64,000 bases of DNA from Paenarthrobacter sp. A20 (GCF_024168825.1 NZ_JALJWH010000001.1:3906001-3970000), one strand, 5' to 3'. Shown: positions 15,008 to 22,615, counted from the stretch's first letter. The notes: generated by a model not told the origin, from the sequence alone. Numbers and translations are program-made.

Positions 15008-15474
15008 CCACACAGCCCACGCAGGCCCGAGAATCTAGTAATGCTTACCCGGATGGGCAGGAAGACCAGAGTGAGGGTTCTAGGCTCGCAGAACGGCGCA
15101 CAGAGGTTCTCGAATTGTGGATCCCGCAACTGGCGGGGTGGATCAACTCGAACCACCGGCCGCACTGGGCGCAGCGGGCGAAGCTCACCAAGGCGTGGCG
15201 CCAGGCCGGGCTCATGTACGCGCGCCAAGCCAAGCTCCCGAAAGGGTTGCAGCGGGTCCGCGTCGAGGCGCACGTGGTGAAGTCGACCGCCCGGGAGTAC
15301 GACGCCCACAACCTGATGCCGACCGGCAAGGCGATTATGGATGGCCTCGTTGACTACGGGCTGGTTCCGGATGACAAGAACAGGCATGTGGTGGGGCCGG
15401 ACATGCGCGAGGGTGGCAAAGGCTTGCCCGGAATTCTAGTAAAGATTACCCAACTAGTAATTGACCCTTACTAG
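15004..15474 (+). CDS. RusA-like Holliday junction resolvase
   Basis: 156 residues. The core fits the RusA family: NSNHRPHWAQRAKLTKAW near the start, then VEAHVVKSTAREYDAHNLMPTGKAIMDG and LVDYGLVPDDKNRHVVG, holding the acidic residues that bind Mg2+. RusA enzymes cut four-way junctions. The N-terminal 35 residues are extra and contain a copy of the CTAG motif in their DNA (15034-15052). Its 3' end runs into a promoter/operator block. Confidence 0.85.
   Translation: MTTQPTQARESSNAYPDGQEDQSEGSRLAERRTEVLELWIPQLAGWINSNHRPHWAQRAKLTKAWRQAGLMYARQAKLPKGLQRVRVEAHVVKSTAREYDAHNLMPTGKAIMDGLVDYGLVPDDKNRHVVGPDMREGGKGLPGILVKITQLVIDPY
15034..15052 (+). promoter_or_regulatory. Best copy of the dispersed CTAGTA motif
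   Basis: TCTAGTAATGCTTACCCGG lies 30 bp inside the RusA-like gene. Closest relatives are 2091 (TCTAGCGATGCTTACCCG), 12544 (TCTAGTGGCGCTTACC), 15435 (TCTAGTAAAGATTACCC) and 20360 (TCTAGTATTGCTT). Confidence 0.5.
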
Positions 15475-15489
15475 TTTCCCGCCTAGCAT
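15435..15489 (+). promoter_or_regulatory. Internal early promoter covered by four CTAG-core sites
   Basis: TTGACC (15461-15466), a 17-bp spacer and TAGCAT (15484-15489) form a credible promoter for the run of small genes starting at 15540. CTAG-core sites lie at 15435 (TCTAGTAAAGATTACCC), 15453 (ACTAGTAA), 15470 (ACTAGT, in the spacer) and 15482 (CCTAG, at the -10). The density argues for direct repression of this promoter in the lysogen. Confidence 0.6.
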
Positions 15490-15539
15490 TTACTTATCGG
15501 GTGTTTATGAAAGGACCCCGAGACCATGAGAGGAACACC

Positions 15540-15839
15540 ATGAACAAGACTCAAACCCTGACTGACCGGGGGATCGCCGGCTGCGGAACCTACCTTGGTT
15601 CCGTGAACGGTTGCACCTGCGAGGAGTGCAAGGCCGCCGTCATCATCCAGAGCGCACCACCTGCCCGTGCCGAGAAACCCTCAACTTTCGTGCCGCTCCC
15701 GCCGGAGAAAAAGGCTGCCATGCGCGCTTTCGCCAACAAGATCGTGCAGGACCGGATAGATGCTGGCCTCTACCCTGACGGCCGGATCAACGACATGGCT
15801 AAGTATTCCGAGCACATCCGCAACGGAGGCAAGCTATGA
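15540..15839 (+). CDS. Hypothetical protein with CxCxxC
   Basis: 99 residues. Start chosen at ATG 15540 with AGAGGA upstream. N-terminal GIAGCGTYLGSVNGCTCEECKAA recalls small WhiB-interacting or Arthrobacter phage proteins with a Cys knuckle; the rest is basic and helical. First gene after the internal promoter. Confidence 0.7.
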   Translation: MNKTQTLTDRGIAGCGTYLGSVNGCTCEECKAAVIIQSAPPARAEKPSTFVPLPPEKKAAMRAFANKIVQDRIDAGLYPDGRINDMAKYSEHIRNGGKL

Positions 15840-16099
15840 GCGCCACGGACGAACTGGAGCAGGATGTCCGCAAGGCCCTGCCACTGAACACGGACCCCGA
15901 GGCCATCGCACATCACGTGGCCACATGGCTCCACAATGACGGCTACACCAAGCCCACCAACGAGCAGACAGCCGCCGTGCAGGCGATGGCGCGGATCCGT
16001 GAAGCCATGGATGCGCTCTTCAAAGGCCAGTCCACACAGATCGAAGCACTCGGCCAAATCGCTGAGCACCTCGGCGCGTACGAAATCGAACGCATATGA
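15836..16099 (+). CDS. Hypothetical helical protein
   Basis: 87 residues, all-helical (QTAAVQAMARIREAMDALFKG, IEALGQIAEHLGAYEI). ATGA overlaps on both sides. No family recognised. Confidence 0.68.
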   Translation: MSATDELEQDVRKALPLNTDPEAIAHHVATWLHNDGYTKPTNEQTAAVQAMARIREAMDALFKGQSTQIEALGQIAEHLGAYEIERI

Positions 16100-16425
16100 G
16101 CCCCCAGCGTGTGCAGCGGAATCCAAAGTACCCGGCACTGATGTGGACCGACGACGGCGAAGCAGCGCTCTTCCAAGGCCACAACCTGGACCCCGAAGAG
16201 ATTGAGCGGGTGTGCAGTGTGGAGATCCTTGGTGACTACCCCGGCCATGAACTGCACGTGACAGAGGAGTACTTCACCTACGTGCCGCGCATCAAGAATT
16301 GCTCCACATGGGACGGGTGGGGATGCGATCAAGAGGGTGAGTGGCACGGGCACTGGTTCGGCATCAAGCCCACCGACGACCCGAAGAACCAGTTCACCCA
16401 AGCGCTCAGGGTGCGAGTCCGGTGA
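16096..16425 (+). CDS. Hypothetical Trp-rich protein
   Basis: 109 residues, beta-rich with many aromatic residues (TWDGWGCDQEGEWHGHWFGIKP). Overlaps the next gene by 4 nt (GTGA). No family recognised. Confidence 0.68.
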   Translation: MSPQRVQRNPKYPALMWTDDGEAALFQGHNLDPEEIERVCSVEILGDYPGHELHVTEEYFTYVPRIKNCSTWDGWGCDQEGEWHGHWFGIKPTDDPKNQFTQALRVRVR

Positions 16426-16598
16426 ATGGCGACTGCCTGCACATGGGTGAGCATTGCTCGCCGCTGCACTGCCCGGACTGTGGACGGTTCAGCCGCCACT
16501 CATGGACAACCGAGTACCACTACACCGAGAACGGCGGGAATCAGTACTGGGGCGGTGAATGCGTCCGGCATGGCGAGTGGTCAGACGCGGCCGCATGA
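16422..16598 (+). CDS. Small zinc-binding-like protein
   Basis: 58 residues from GTG 16422. Cys/His set CLHMGEHCSPLHCPDCGRFS, then HGEW near the end, suggesting a zinc ribbon. Coupled to both neighbours by 4-nt overlaps. Confidence 0.62.
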   Translation: MNGDCLHMGEHCSPLHCPDCGRFSRHSWTTEYHYTENGGNQYWGGECVRHGEWSDAAA

Positions 16599-16717
16599 CC
16601 ACGGCGGAGCGTCTCGCCCAGTTGGCGGTCACGTGCCCGCACCTCGCCGCCAACCTGAGCTTGCTCCCCCCGGAACAACTCACCCAACTACTCACAACCA
16701 AGGAACCCACCAAATGA
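16595..16717 (+). CDS. 40-residue hypothetical protein
   Basis: MTTAERLAQLAVTCPHLAAN then LLPPEQLTQLLTTKEPTK; two short helices. Stop overlaps the MazG-like ATG, start overlaps the upstream TGA. Confidence 0.5.
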   Translation: MTTAERLAQLAVTCPHLAANLSLLPPEQLTQLLTTKEPTK

Positions 16718-17091
16718 GCATCCGTGAACTTCAGGCACTGGCCTACAAACAGTCCGCCGACAAGGGCTTCCACGACAACGAACCCACCGAAGGCCCAGAG
16801 CTGCTGATGCTGAACTCCCAGCGAATTGCGCTCATGCACTCGGAGCTGTCCGAAGCGCTGGAAGAACTGCGCAGCGGCAAGGCGCCCAACGAAACCTACT
16901 ACCCGGAAGCCGGATCATTCGGAGCACACCGCCTCTACAAGCCTGAGGGCGTGCCGTCCGAAATGGCGGACGTGGTTATCCGAGTCATGGACTTCTGTGG
17001 AGCCAATGACATTGACCTTGAGTCCATCATCACGGAGAAGTTGGCCTACAACGCCACTCGCGGTCACAAGCACGGCGGGAAGCAGTTCTGA
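16714..17091 (+). CDS. MazG-like nucleotide pyrophosphohydrolase
   Basis: 125 residues. All-alpha NTP-PPase pattern: MHSELSEALEELRSGK (Glu-x3-Glu-like metal ligands), then PSEMADVVIRVMDFC with the second acidic set, and EKLAYNATR at the end. The family hydrolyses (d)NTPs to monophosphates; in phages it may adjust nucleotide pools or lower ppGpp signalling. Start ATG 16714 overlaps the upstream stop. Confidence 0.82.
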   Translation: MSIRELQALAYKQSADKGFHDNEPTEGPELLMLNSQRIALMHSELSEALEELRSGKAPNETYYPEAGSFGAHRLYKPEGVPSEMADVVIRVMDFCGANDIDLESIITEKLAYNATRGHKHGGKQF

Positions 17092-17630
17092 TGACTGATT
17101 TGCGGGCACTCCTGGCGCCCATCAGGGCGAGACTAGCAGCAGCAACACCCGGACCATGGCATATGCGCGAATGCTCACCATACACAGAGCGCGGCCGGTT
17201 GGAAGTCAACATCTGGGACGAGACCCGGAACATCATGATCACTAACTGGTGCGATGACGACGAGATCCATAGGCCTAACGCCGCTTTGATCGCGAACGCT
17301 CCCACGGACATCGCCCGCCTACTCACAGCCATCGAAGCCGTGACCGAGTTGGCAGAAGCGTGGCAGGCACGGGGTGAACACCTTCGAAAGTCCGCAGAGT
17401 CAGCACCGGAAGACGTACAAGAAGCGCTTGATGACCAAGGCGGTGACATGATCTGGCACGCCGGACTCATCCGCACCGCTCTTGCCGCCGCTTTGGGGTC
17501 TGACACCACAAACCAGGAAGGACCCACCATGACTGACTTCACCACCCGCACCGAGCACTCCGACACGCACTGCAACGAGAACAGCCTCTGCCACGACTGC
17601 ATCAACACCGCAGCCCAGGACAACGCATGA
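17091..17630 (+). CDS. Ead/Ea22-like hypothetical protein
   Basis: 179 residues. The N-terminal part (IRARLAAATPGPWHMRE..) and RPNAALIANAPTDIARLLTAIEAV match the style of Ea22-like phage proteins of unknown role. The last 36 residues, from an internal ATG at 17529 with a strong ribosome site (AGGAAGGA), look like a separate Cys-containing peptide (CNENSLCHDC), so two products from one frame are possible. Confidence 0.7.
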   Translation: MTDLRALLAPIRARLAAATPGPWHMRECSPYTERGRLEVNIWDETRNIMITNWCDDDEIHRPNAALIANAPTDIARLLTAIEAVTELAEAWQARGEHLRKSAESAPEDVQEALDDQGGDMIWHAGLIRTALAAALGSDTTNQEGPTMTDFTTRTEHSDTHCNENSLCHDCINTAAQDNA

Positions 17631-17968
17631 GCATCGATTGGGACCATGATGCCGCCCAGGCTGACCTGGTCCGAATGCTGACCGAAACCCGCGATCTTCC
17701 GGGTGAGGTGAGGCTGCCACGCCTCGCCGTGAACATGCTGCTGGACAAGATCGTAGAGCTGAAGCCGCGCACCATCACCACCGTGGAAGAACTCGACGCA
17801 CTGGCACCGGGCAGCAGCGTCCTGTGTCTGGACGCGGCCGGCGAAGGCCACCCGGCACAGACGAGCGGAGATGGGTGGGGGCTACCATTCAGCAGCAACT
17901 TGTGGAGTGCCCAACACCTCCTGGACGGCTGCGAAAGCATCACTGTCATTCAGGAGTGGGCGGCATGA
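17627..17968 (+). CDS. Hypothetical protein
   Basis: 113 residues with a helical start and a beta-rich end (TTVEELDALAPGSSVLCLDAAG). It recalls small phage proteins that accompany Ea22-like genes. ATGA overlaps on both sides. Confidence 0.66.
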   Translation: MSIDWDHDAAQADLVRMLTETRDLPGEVRLPRLAVNMLLDKIVELKPRTITTVEELDALAPGSSVLCLDAAGEGHPAQTSGDGWGLPFSSNLWSAQHLLDGCESITVIQEWAA

Positions 17969-18201
17969 AGTTCCAGAACACGGGTAACTGGAACCCGCCA
18001 CGGAAAGCTGACCACACCGAAGCACTCGCGGAGGCCCTCACGAAGCTCAGCAACCAGACGCCCACGCCCGTGGTGTTCTCCGAAGCCGCCGTCGAACGGG
18101 GCGCACGAGAACTCAGGCGCCGCATCCCGGAACTCATTCCACCCGACGCCATGGACCACGCCCGTGCCGTGCTGGCTGCCGCCGTCAAGGAGGAGCAATG
18201 A
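17965..18201 (+). CDS. Hypothetical protein
   Basis: 78 residues; helical C-terminal half (AAVERGARELRRRIPELIPP, DHARAVLAAAVKEEQ). No family recognised. Overlaps both neighbours. Confidence 0.62.
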   Translation: MKFQNTGNWNPPRKADHTEALAEALTKLSNQTPTPVVFSEAAVERGARELRRRIPELIPPDAMDHARAVLAAAVKEEQ

Positions 18202-18497
18202 GCGTCAAGGATGACAAGGCCCGGATCGACAGCATTATTCAGGAGCAGGCCCACGAGTTCGGGACGGTCCTTTGGCCGGAGGACCGCGCCGTTATTGCTG
18301 CGATCATGGCACCACTCCTGAATCAGGTCCGCGCCGAAGTGCTGCAAGAAGCAGCAGATGAGTTGGCGCGCCTCCCGTACGTTAGGCCGGGAGCTGAAGG
18401 TCGATCAGAGTACGAGCGTATGTTGGCAATCCGGCGCGGCAACACCGATCAGTGGCTCAAGGAATGGGCCGCTGAGATCAGAAGCAGCCACAGGTGA
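18198..18497 (+). CDS. Hypothetical helical protein
   Basis: 99 residues, predicted all-alpha (QVRAEVLQEAADELARLPYV, RRGNTDQWLKEWAAEI). Overlaps both neighbours by 4 nt. Possibly related by layout to the product of 17965-18201. Confidence 0.64.
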   Translation: MSVKDDKARIDSIIQEQAHEFGTVLWPEDRAVIAAIMAPLLNQVRAEVLQEAADELARLPYVRPGAEGRSEYERMLAIRRGNTDQWLKEWAAEIRSSHR

Positions 18498-18613
18498 ACC
18501 GCCGGCCGCACTGCGCCGCATGCGGCCACCACCACAGCGAACAGTGCCAGGCAATTACCTATCATCCAGTCACTGAAGGTGCGCAGAAGTGTGGTTGCTA
18601 CCAGTGCCGATGA
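18494..18613 (+). CDS. 39-residue zinc-finger-like protein
   Basis: CAACGHHHSEQCQ, then CGCYQC: six Cys and several His in 39 residues. GTG 18494 overlaps the upstream TGA. Last gene of the rightward run; its stop overlaps the end of the convergent gene by 16 nt. Confidence 0.58.
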   Translation: MNRRPHCAACGHHHSEQCQAITYHPVTEGAQKCGCYQCR

Positions 18614-19035
18614 CTCGGGCTGGAGGTCTCTACTACTGGTCCTTCCTTTGCCACGTCAGGTCGAGTTAGAGCAGTATCGATTGCCCCGTTGCCAACACGG
18701 GCAATGACGCTGCCGCTGGCGAAACTGCCATCGTTCAGATGGACTCCATGCTCCGCCCCCTCTTCGAATCCCTCAGCGAAGGACCGCAAACTAGTGGCAA
18801 GTTCATGTGCGTTGCCTGCGGTTACCCTGACCACAAAGGTTTCATCACCGTCATCACCGACAATTATTGTTTTCGGATCATCGGTTGTTGGGGTTGCCTT
18901 TGGGGTGATCGGCTTCAGCTTCGCAATGCGCGCCGTCTTTGGGTCGACCGTTTTACCCAGTTCCTTGAGGATGCGGGACCGTTCACGCGCAGCTTTCACG
19001 ACAAGGGGATTATTCGCCTTGAGTCGTAGTTTCAT
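18598..19035 (-). CDS. Hypothetical protein, second gene of reverse-strand cargo pair
   Basis: 145 residues from ATG 19035 (MKLRLKANNPLVV), overlapping the upstream gene by 26 nt. A basic N-terminus, then a beta-rich domain with TIIVGDDGDETFVVRVTAG and a Gly-rich end (HGVHLNDGSFASGSVIARVG). No family recognised. Longer starts in the frame fall inside the upstream gene. Confidence 0.7.
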   Translation of the reverse strand: MKLRLKANNPLVVKAARERSRILKELGKTVDPKTARIAKLKPITPKATPTTDDPKTIIVGDDGDETFVVRVTAGNAHELATSLRSFAEGFEEGAEHGVHLNDGSFASGSVIARVGNGAIDTALTRPDVAKEGPVVETSSPSHRHW

Positions 19036-19447
19036 CGCCGTCCTCCTCTGCATCGTTGGATTCTGCAGATTCCTCAATAATGTACTCGTTTAGGACTTCC
19101 GCTACTAGTAGTTTATCGCTCTCGTTTGCCCAACTGGATCGAGCAAGGTCCATGAGGACAACAAAAGCGACACCAACGCGGTCAATGTCACCTGAAGCGA
19201 TCTCCCCCATTGCCCACTGGAATCTCTCCCACCAGTGCTCCCTGCCTTTGAACTCCCTGTCACGGTCAGCTTGTCGCTGATCCACGGTGTCCAAGTGTGT
19301 TCGCGTTTTGGTGCCTTGTTTCCATGAGACGAATGACGATATGCCGATCGCAACCAAGGCAATGCTTGACGAGATGATGGCTGAGACTCCCTGCGCGGTC
19401 CAGTTCGGACCGAACAATTCGCCAAAGAAGTCCGCTGTTGGTTGCAT
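19010..19447 (-). CDS. Membrane-anchored protein, first gene of reverse-strand cargo pair
   Basis: 145 residues. One membrane span at about 21-42 (VSAIISSSIALVAIGISSFVSW), then a charged, probably coiled segment (DQRQADRDREFKGREHWWERF) and an acidic tail. A CTACTAGTAG palindrome identical to the one at the early promoter lies within it (19102-19111). A TAGTAT -10-like box lies only 7 nt before the ATG, so a leaderless transcript is possible. Layout parallels the 11473-12255 product. Confidence 0.75.
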   Translation of the reverse strand: MQPTADFFGELFGPNWTAQGVSAIISSSIALVAIGISSFVSWKQGTKTRTHLDTVDQRQADRDREFKGREHWWERFQWAMGEIASGDIDRVGVAFVVLMDLARSSWANESDKLLVAEVLNEYIIEESAESNDAEEDGDETTTQGE

Positions 19448-19533
19448 GCCGAAATACTAGCCAAAACTGGCGGCAGTATTTCCCCGCAACAAGACATGCT
19501 TGCAGTCATTGGCAACTAATAATTGATACAATA

Positions 19534-19541
19534 TCTAGTAG
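19534..19541 (+). promoter_or_regulatory. CTAGTA site before the zinc-ribbon HTH gene
   Basis: TCTAGTAG within the AT-rich gap 19448-19567 (TTGGCA about 17 bp upstream of TATCTA gives a weak promoter). Another CTAGTA-type site, on the other strand, lies at 19455-19460. The gap separates the reverse cargo pair from the forward HTH gene, so it likely holds divergent promoters. Confidence 0.4.
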
Positions 19542-19567
19542 AAAGAGATTCACTGAAAGGAATTTCC

Positions 19568-20374
19568 ATGGGGATGAAGTGCACTGCTGGGGAGCATGAA
19601 ACGGCGGACGGGATAACCCTCTGCCACAAATGCACGACACAACTTGAGATGGGACTGAAGCAGGTCCCGGACGTTTGGGTAGACGTCCAGGTGTCCGGCA
19701 CCCGCATGGACGTCGGCGCACCCTCGGTTGGCAGCTCAGGCGGTCACGCCAGCTCGACCCCGCCCGCGAACCTCGACGCCCTAGACAAAGCCCAGACACT
19801 TCGGGTGAAGCTCAGCGGGTGGGCGTCACTCCTCCCCCAGCTCCACCCATTCGGAGAACCGCCCGTCATCGCCGCTTGGCTCCTCACGCAGATCCCGGAC
19901 ATCCGGAAGCAGCCTTGGGCCGGCGATCTGCTGCAGGAATTGCAGGAGTCCTTGCAAGAGTGCCGCCTTGCAACCGATCGGGCGGCCGAACGCATCACGC
20001 TGGGGCAGTGCTGGAACGACATCGACGGCGGACGCTGCGAAGCCACAGTCACGGCGGTCAACGGTGCGCGGGTCGCCAGGTGCAAGGAGTGCGGGGCCAC
20101 CTCCGATGTCCGGACCCGGCAGCAGTGGCTCCTCAGCGAAGCATGGGAAGCAGCAGCACCCCTACCGGTCATCCTGCGCGCGCTCCGCATCGTCGGCACC
20201 GAAGTGAAGCCCAAGGACGCCGAGAACTGGGTGTCCCGGGGGAAGGTCATCGCCTGCATCCACGAGGACGGCGGGAAGACCTACCAACTCAACGCAATGC
20301 GCCGAGTACATGAGCAGATGCAAGCCAAACGCGAACGTCGAGTAACACGGGAGAAACTATCTAGTATTGCTTGA
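19568..20374 (+). CDS. Zinc-ribbon / helix-turn-helix regulator-like protein
   Basis: 268 residues. N-terminal CTAGEHE..CHKC and a central CWNDIDGGRCEA...CKECG give two possible zinc sites. The C-terminal part (about 205-268) resembles an HTH with wing (VILRALRIVGTEVKPKDAEN, RGKVIACIHEDGGKTYQL). ATG 19568 has GAAAGG upstream. Its stop lies within a CTAGTA motif (20360 onward). Last gene before the terminase region, so a late regulator is possible. Confidence 0.72.
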   Translation: MGMKCTAGEHETADGITLCHKCTTQLEMGLKQVPDVWVDVQVSGTRMDVGAPSVGSSGGHASSTPPANLDALDKAQTLRVKLSGWASLLPQLHPFGEPPVIAAWLLTQIPDIRKQPWAGDLLQELQESLQECRLATDRAAERITLGQCWNDIDGGRCEATVTAVNGARVARCKECGATSDVRTRQQWLLSEAWEAAAPLPVILRALRIVGTEVKPKDAENWVSRGKVIACIHEDGGKTYQLNAMRRVHEQMQAKRERRVTREKLSSIA

Positions 20375-20378
20375 TTCC
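20360..20378 (+). promoter_or_regulatory. CTAGTA motif at the end of the early region
   Basis: TCTAGTATTGCTTGATTCC overlaps the stop codon of the HTH gene. It is the last clear copy of the motif, at the boundary between early and late halves. Confidence 0.45.
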
Positions 20379-20399
20379 GGCACGTTTTGAGGGTAACGT

Positions 20400-20663
20400 C
20401 AGTTCAGGATGAGATTTCTGGCTTCAAATGCAAGGTCTCAAAGCGGAGCGAAAGCTCCCGCAACACGGGGTGGGCCGGTGAAAGCCGGTTCTCATGGCGG
20501 CAAGGCAACCTAGGGTCCCTTTCAGCCCGCTCAATGGAAGCCGCCGGCCCACCCTCCCAAACACTTTCCCAGTCAACGTCACCCGAACCTCACCGCAGGG
20601 CCGAAGGTAGGGGCCGGGACGTACTTCGCGTCCTGTCATGGAACCACCTGCTGGGAAACACTC
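20400..20663 (+). ncRNA. Candidate structured RNA or packaging-site region before the terminase
   Basis: No gene fits 20375-20850. Compact complementarity is seen: a GGAGC-GAAA-GCTCC tetraloop hairpin (20445-20458), an 11-bp long-range pair GGGTGGGCCGG (20468-20478) with CCGGCCCACCC (20544-20554), TGAAAG/CTTTCA (20479, 20519), GGCGGC/GCCGCC (20496, 20540), and GGACG/CGTCC (20617-20633). Some pairs cross, suggesting a pseudoknot or alternative folds. It could be a transcribed RNA, a leader of the late operon, or the cos/pac region. Limits are approximate. Confidence 0.4.
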
Positions 20664-20702
20664 TTGAGCCCCGGACCGCTCCCCCATAGGTCCGGGGCTC
20701 AA
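20664..20702 (+). terminator. Strong hairpin, terminator-like without T-tract
   Basis: A perfect 14-bp inverted repeat (TTGAGCCCCGGACC and its complement) with an 11-nt loop. No run of T follows, so it may be a Rho-independent-like actinobacterial terminator or a stabilising 3' end of the structured region before it. Confidence 0.55.
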
Positions 20703-20850
20703 CTCATGTCCCGGCCAACGCCGAACCGCAATGGGCGGTAGTCACGACGGCGCCTTATGGCTGGCACCAAAACCGGGCACGCCCACACCAGCGGCTGATA
20801 CTGGCGGGGCGACACTTCGAACCAACACTCAGTGAGGCGGTGAGCGCGTT

Positions 20851-21351
20851 GTGCCTGCGAGTAAGTACACCGAAGAGCAACGCGCCGAAGCCATCGAGCT
20901 CTTCCGAACGGACGGACCGTCAGCCGTCCAAGAGCAACTGGGAATCCCCAAAGCCACAGTAGCTGGATGGGCCAAAGCGGCTGGCGTCCGAACGGTTCGA
21001 ACGTCTGCCACGCGCGCGGCGACTGAAGCCAGGGCTGTTGACCTGAAGGCTTCCCGGCAGGAGCTGACTGCTTTGCTGCTGGAGGATGCTCACAAGCTCC
21101 GCAAGCAGTTGTGGCAGCCTGCCCGCCTGGTGAACTTCGGGGGCAAGGACAACACCCTTGCTGAGACGACGTTGGATGAGCCTTTGTTCGTGGACAAGAA
21201 GAACATCCTGTCCGCTGTGGGTATCGCTGTGGATCGTGTGATCAAGCTTGAGGCTGTGGATAAGACCGGCGAAGAGTCGGGTGCCGCGGTTGATAAGTGG
21301 CTGGAGCACATGATGGGCGGTGACCATGGAGGCGAAACCGCTGCAGGGTAA
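20851..21351 (+). CDS. Terminase small subunit
   Basis: 166 residues from GTG 20851. The N-terminal helix-turn-helix (EEQRAEAIELFRTDGPSAVQ, ATVAGWAKAAGV) recognises the packaging site in such proteins. A helical C-terminal oligomerisation part follows. It overlaps the large subunit start, the standard arrangement. Confidence 0.82.
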   Translation: MPASKYTEEQRAEAIELFRTDGPSAVQEQLGIPKATVAGWAKAAGVRTVRTSATRAATEARAVDLKASRQELTALLLEDAHKLRKQLWQPARLVNFGGKDNTLAETTLDEPLFVDKKNILSAVGIAVDRVIKLEAVDKTGEESGAAVDKWLEHMMGGDHGGETAAG

Positions 21352-22606
21352 AGCGCTCCTGTGTTTGCAGCATCCTTCCGCTTCCATTGAGGCTTATGAG
21401 GGTGCTGTCCGGTCCGGGAAGACGTTCACGTCGTTGCTGGACTGGGTGCGGTTCGTCCGTCAAGGCCCTGAGGGGCAGTTGGCTATGTGTGGCCGTACTG
21501 AGCGGACCATCATCAACAACCTTTTGCTGCCTCTGCAGGAGATGCTCGGCAAGAACCGGGTAAAGATCAACTACGGTACCGGCACGGCGACCATTGTTGG
21601 CCGTGAGGTCCACATCTATGGCGCCAACAATGAGCAGGCCAGGACGAAGATCCAAGGCCTGACACTGGCCGGCGCTTACCTCGATGAAGCCGAGACCATC
21701 CCGGAATCGTTCTTCAAGATGCTCTACACCCGCCTTTCGGTCCCGGGCGCGAAGCTGTGGCTGACGTCGAACCCTGGCGGCCCGGCCCATTGGCTGAAGA
21801 TTGATTGGTTGGACAAGGCCCGTCTCTGGATTGACGGGGCGGGGAAGATCCACCGGAACCCTTCCTCGGATGCTCTGGAGCTGCACCGCTTCACTTTCCT
21901 CATGGACGACAACCAGTCCCTGACTCCGGAGTACATTGCCCGGCAGAAGAAGTCCTACACGGGCTTGTTCTACCGCCGGTACATTCTTGCTGAGTGGGTG
22001 GCCGCTGACGGCGCTGTGTTCGACTCGTGGGACCCTGAACGGCACGTTGTCAAGCATGAGGACCTGCCTGAGATGCGGTCCGTCCTGGCTTTGGGTGTGG
22101 ACTACGGAACAACGAATGCCACCTCAGCAGTCATGCTGGGCCTCGGAATAGACGGTGTTCTGTACGCCATGGATGAGTGGCGGCACGACTCCCGCAAAGC
22201 AATTGTGAGGCTCACTGACGGGCAGCTATCAGCGGCGCTGAAGGACTGGGTGGCCGGCCAAAGCAGGCATGGTGCTGTACCGGAATGGGTGATCGTTGAC
22301 CCTGCCGCTGCGTCATTCAAGGTGCAGTTGTCGGCGGATGGCATGGACAACGTCATCAACGGTGACAATAACGTCCTCTACGGCATCCGGACTCTCTCAT
22401 CGCTCCTGAATGCCGGGAAGCTGCGCATCAGCGACCGCTGTACCGGTTTGATCAGTGAGATGCCTGGCTACTCGTGGGATACCAAAGCCACTGAGAAGGG
22501 CGAAGACAAGCCCATGAAGGTCGCTGACCACTCCATTGACGCTTTCCGTTATGCGGTGGCGACTACGGAGACGAACTGGCGGGACTGGGTAGACCTCGCC
22601 GCCTAA
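21326..22606 (+). CDS. Terminase large subunit
   Basis: About 426 residues. ATPase domain with Walker A GAVRSGKT (about 27-34) and LAGAYLDEAE as Walker B, coupling motif LWLTSNPGG; nuclease domain starting LGVDYGTTNATS with later VIVDPAAAS and DHSIDAFRYAV holding acidic residues. It pumps DNA into the prohead and cuts concatemers. A GTG at 21320 would add two residues; ATG 21326 is used. Confidence 0.95.
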   Translation: MEAKPLQGKALLCLQHPSASIEAYEGAVRSGKTFTSLLDWVRFVRQGPEGQLAMCGRTERTIINNLLLPLQEMLGKNRVKINYGTGTATIVGREVHIYGANNEQARTKIQGLTLAGAYLDEAETIPESFFKMLYTRLSVPGAKLWLTSNPGGPAHWLKIDWLDKARLWIDGAGKIHRNPSSDALELHRFTFLMDDNQSLTPEYIARQKKSYTGLFYRRYILAEWVAADGAVFDSWDPERHVVKHEDLPEMRSVLALGVDYGTTNATSAVMLGLGIDGVLYAMDEWRHDSRKAIVRLTDGQLSAALKDWVAGQSRHGAVPEWVIVDPAAASFKVQLSADGMDNVINGDNNVLYGIRTLSSLLNAGKLRISDRCTGLISEMPGYSWDTKATEKGEDKPMKVADHSIDAFRYAVATTETNWRDWVDLAA

Positions 22607-22615
22607 GGAGACACC

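Noticed and set aside
20387..20702. Short frames in the region before the terminase
   Set aside because: No ribosome sites, no homology-like pattern, and they run through strong inverted repeats.
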